Assembly: GCA_023055355.1 (NCBI GenBank)
Contig: JALJCS010000001.1
Coordinates: forward strand, 106,036,881-106,100,880
Direction of reading: 5' to 3'
From: Agelaius tricolor
Lineage: Eukaryota; Chordata; Aves; Passeriformes; Icteridae
Length of the DNA: 64,000 nt
Positions 60,721 through 64,000 of this stretch are shown in pieces. Numbering within the stretch: the first letter of the stretch is position 1; every line of letters starts with the position of its first letter. A program made the position numbers and the translations under genes. The notes below the pieces were generated by a model. That model saw nothing but the letters and a program-made list of their open reading frames with translations, had not been told where the DNA came from and searched no databases.

Positions 60721-63700
60721 TCCAAAAAGATATAACTATTTACCTAAGTCTTAGTGTCAAGCCAGGTAGCATCACTTAGAGGCAGGAATCAGGTGTTGTG
60801 CCAAATGTCATCATGGGAAGTCCCACATTTCTAACATGAAATTGTTTTGGATTTCTGAAACAGACCTGAAGCAGAATCCTAGAAATCAGGGAAAGTGTCC
60901 TTACAGTGGGACACCATGCTGTCTCACTGTAAAGAAACTTACCTTTCATCTCCACAAGGAATAAAGAACAGAACAGCTGAGATATGTTGTAGGGCACTGG
61001 GTACATTGTTTAATGTGTTGTGGTTTCTTTGATAGCTATAGGAAAGCCAGGATCTTCAGATTGAAAGAGATAACCCTTGTCACAGCATCAACTTATCAGC
61101 AGTCACAGACAACAAAATCAGTAAAGACATCCTCATGACAAAGTAATAATTTAATCTCAGAAATAATGGTTTTAGTTCCACCACTCTTACCAAAGGCTAT
61201 CCCTGGACATCACTATTCTGAAAGGTAAAGTCACCTTTAGTCACATTTAGTATCTCCTGTCTGTGTTCAACCAATTGCTCTTGTATCAGTTTTGGCCTTT
61301 AGTTCAAACAATCCTTTACCCATTCTGCTGTTCCTGATCCTGAAGTATATAAAACAAGCACCTCTGAGACTTTTTTGTAAAAAAACCAAAATTTAGTTGA
61401 ATTTGGATAGTTCTCTCTACTTCTGATTCTAGTAATTTTATGTTACTTTTCCCCCCTTTTCTTATTCTAGTCTGAATGTCTTATCTTTCCTGGAAACAGC
61501 TGGTGAGAGTTGTATTTCAGGCCTTGTTATGAGCCTGGAGAAGGGCATTAGCATTTCCCTCTTTCCCCTGGAAAGGCAAAGCCTTACATGTATTACAGCT
61601 GTGTGTGCTTCTCACGCAGCTTTAGCCTAATAACAGCCCTCAGTAATCCCAGGAGCTTTTCCTCTGTTGTTTTCTAACTGAGAGCAGCGCTTCCTATTTA
61701 TAAAAGAATACTGGTAAGAAAAAAAATTCTATGGGTTTGTGCAATTCAGCTTTAACACATTTCTATTGCTCTAGTCCCTCCTCTATTCTTTATCTGATTC
61801 TTTCTGTTTGGCAGCCTTTTACTGCTCCACATCAGCCACATCTCCCCCGTGGGTGTCCCTGGGAATACTACTGACACAGTCCTACACGTTGCCCCAGGTC
61901 TCTGAGGGAAAATCTGATATCTGCCTAGCCCCACGATCAGTCCCTGAAAATTCCACATTAACTGATTTTCTCCTGAAAATCTTTTCAGGAAACTTGTTTT
62001 TTATCAACATTTCCTAGTACCCCCCACATTTTAGCTATTTTTTATCATGGTGTAATTCTTCTACTTATTGAATTGTTCTTTAGCTGATTTAATAACTTCC
62101 ATCCTAATAACATATGAAGTACTCTAACATAATATCTACCTCTCTGTAGAATTTTCAAAAATTTTCTGCCAGCAACTCTACATTTAGTTGCAAATATACC
62201 TTCCTTAGCTGAAGAATGCGATAAATGCTGTAACTCACCTGCCATCTATTATGAGAAAAGTTTTTTACCACTGGCTACTAGTTACCTTATTAAAATCAAG
62301 TTAATTTGAAAAGAAGCATAATTGAAATGGTATTTTATTCCCCTAATTTTTCAATAATCTGCTTCTTTTTTAATTTATGAAGTCAGACTAAAGGGGTTGT
62401 CTGGATCATATTTTCCTCCTTCATACAAAGCCATAGTTGTTATCCCAGAAGCCACAACTACACCCATCCCAGTGGGTTTGCATAAATACTTGCCTCCAGA
62501 ACTGTGGGTCCAAGGACCAGTTTTCGAGGTTGTTGGGATGAAGATGATTTGCTACTTCAGCCTGACATTGAACCATTGACATATTTTCTTCACAATTTTT
62601 CTTTTAAATTAAATAGTAATGTATCTCAGTCCCCTCTATTATTCTCTAGGGAGGGATGAAAGTCATTCACACAAGGAGAGCCAGCCAAAATCATTGATTT
62701 AGAAATTTTTGAATTAAATCTCACTGCATAAGCATATATTATATGCAAGGTTCACTAGGACTTTCTCATATTTTCCCTCAATATATTACAGATAATACAG
62801 TTTAAATTTACACTTAAAAATGTCAGTGCCTAGCCGGCAGATTTTCAAATGAAATTTGGGAGCTAAAATTCCAAGGTCCTTTCTTTATCATTTTAACCAT
62901 CAGTGAAGCATTTGCTACTGGACATAGTTTCTACTTTATTGGAGAGATAATCAAGCTTCTTTCTCTCTTAAAACAATTGTCTCTGTAAAGTTAAAAAATA
63001 ACATGTAGGAATGAGAAAATGTGTTGAATATAGAGAGAAGATACAACTCAGAGGCAGAGCCGTTGAGTACAGTGAGATTGGTTAGTGGAAGGTGAGAATT
63101 TGACACGATTGTTTTTCAATATGTTGCTAAAATTTACATCTGAGTTTTGTGTCTGTCTTGTAGTGTTGGTAAATATCACATTAACTTCTTAACACCATTT
63201 CCAAATTCTTTTCCTGAGTATAAATGTTCATGCCCATAAATTTGAGTGCTTGTAATTTTCTCAAGCAAATATGGTTTAAATTATATTCTTTTTATTTGAA
63301 GTCATTGTCTGTGTCCTTTCCCTCTGCCTCTCATATTTTTATTTAAGTTAGACAAAGATTTTCACCAGGGGAAAATAATAATCTTTGTTCCTTGTTAGTT
63401 TCCTTCTATTCTATTATTTTAGAGACACTATAACTAATTTCCCTCCTTCTCTATTCATACATTTAAAAAGTCATATTGTCATTATGTTCACTTCAGATGC
63501 ACCATTTTCGTATTTGTCCCCTTCTTCATTCAAATTATGAGCTACAAAGTTCTTGAGTGTACCAGACACTGAATTTCCATTAATTTTAAGGGAAGTTTAC
63601 TAAAACTCAAGGGCTGACCGACACTTAGTCCTCAGTTGGCCTTTGGAAGTCTTTCCTATGAAAGAACAGTATGTAGGGGTGGAGTCTATCTATTAATCCT

Positions 63701-64000
63701 GGCAGTTTGTGATGATTATTTACCTTATGCACCCTATTTTTTAATGTAAAACTTGCACCAGAGATAAAAGCCACTTTTTCAAAATGCATGCTTATGGATT
63801 TAGAGTTTGTTGGATTTAGGCATCAGCTGGTTGAAAGTGTTTTTTCTTTTTTCCCTACACTGGGAAAACCCCTCTGTTAAAATTAAGATATTAGATGGTA
63901 TTTTCTTGCATAAAGGCTGACTGAGTCAGATTTTATGACTCCCACAAAATTAGCAACTTCAGCAATTTTCCTTTCTCAGCATACAACAAAAATATCTTGA
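60721..64000. other. Unique AT-rich noncoding sequence
   Basis: Over 3 kb with no recognised repeat or gene. A moderately GC-rich patch at about 61555-61700 includes a MEF2-like ctatttataa near 61693. ORFs of 60-82 codons are unsupported. The right end is very AT-rich. Confidence 0.55.

Noticed and set aside
1..64000. Endogenous DNA-virus or bornavirus-like fragments, CRISPR, tRNA or rRNA genes
   Set aside because: Scanned for by eye in the peptides and sequence; no recognisable polymerase, capsid or structural RNA signature was seen.

Overview
The window reads as a stretch of a passerine bird genome, intergenic or deep intronic, with no gene I can support. Base composition is AT-rich with few CpGs. 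The interspersed repeats are those of songbirds: five or six truncated CR1 LINE fragments (the main avian LINE) and five retroviral LTRs. From memory, several LTRs resemble passerine ERVK- and ERVL-type LTR families. No tRNA, rRNA, CRISPR array, bacterial-type operon or intact transposon ORF was seen. The longest ATG-initiated ORF is 186 codons, within what chance gives in 64 kb of AT-rich DNA, and no predicted peptide was recognised as a known family.

Layout. 1-9.5 kb: unique AT-rich sequence with a CR1 fragment at 1.4 kb, small tandem duplications, and a homeodomain-motif and hairpin cluster near 8.0 kb. 9.5-17.7 kb: a CR1 3' tail, a TATATC-type repeat, a CA/TA microsatellite and a candidate conserved regulatory block at 15.2-15.65 kb. 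17.8-25.1 kb: a 0.69-kb LTR, a 1.26-kb solo LTR with perfect 5-bp target-site duplications (TSDs), and a reverse-oriented CR1. 25-36.3 kb: candidate conserved blocks at 26.15-26.86 kb, then two CR1 copies of a similar subfamily on the same strand. 36.3-48.2 kb: mostly unique, including a 70-bp inverted repeat pair (about 96% identical, arms about 2 kb apart), the least explained structure here. 48.2-64 kb: one CR1, a 388-bp solo LTR with 6-bp TSDs, a 639-bp solo LTR with 5-bp TSDs and a truncated LTR near 60 kb.

There is no gene set to fit into a pathway. What the window records is TE history: solo LTRs left by recombination between proviral ends, and old CR1 insertions. A few blocks have the look of vertebrate conserved noncoding elements, but conservation cannot be tested from one sequence. 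I found no convincing new biological system. The 70-bp inverted repeat is the first thing I would check.
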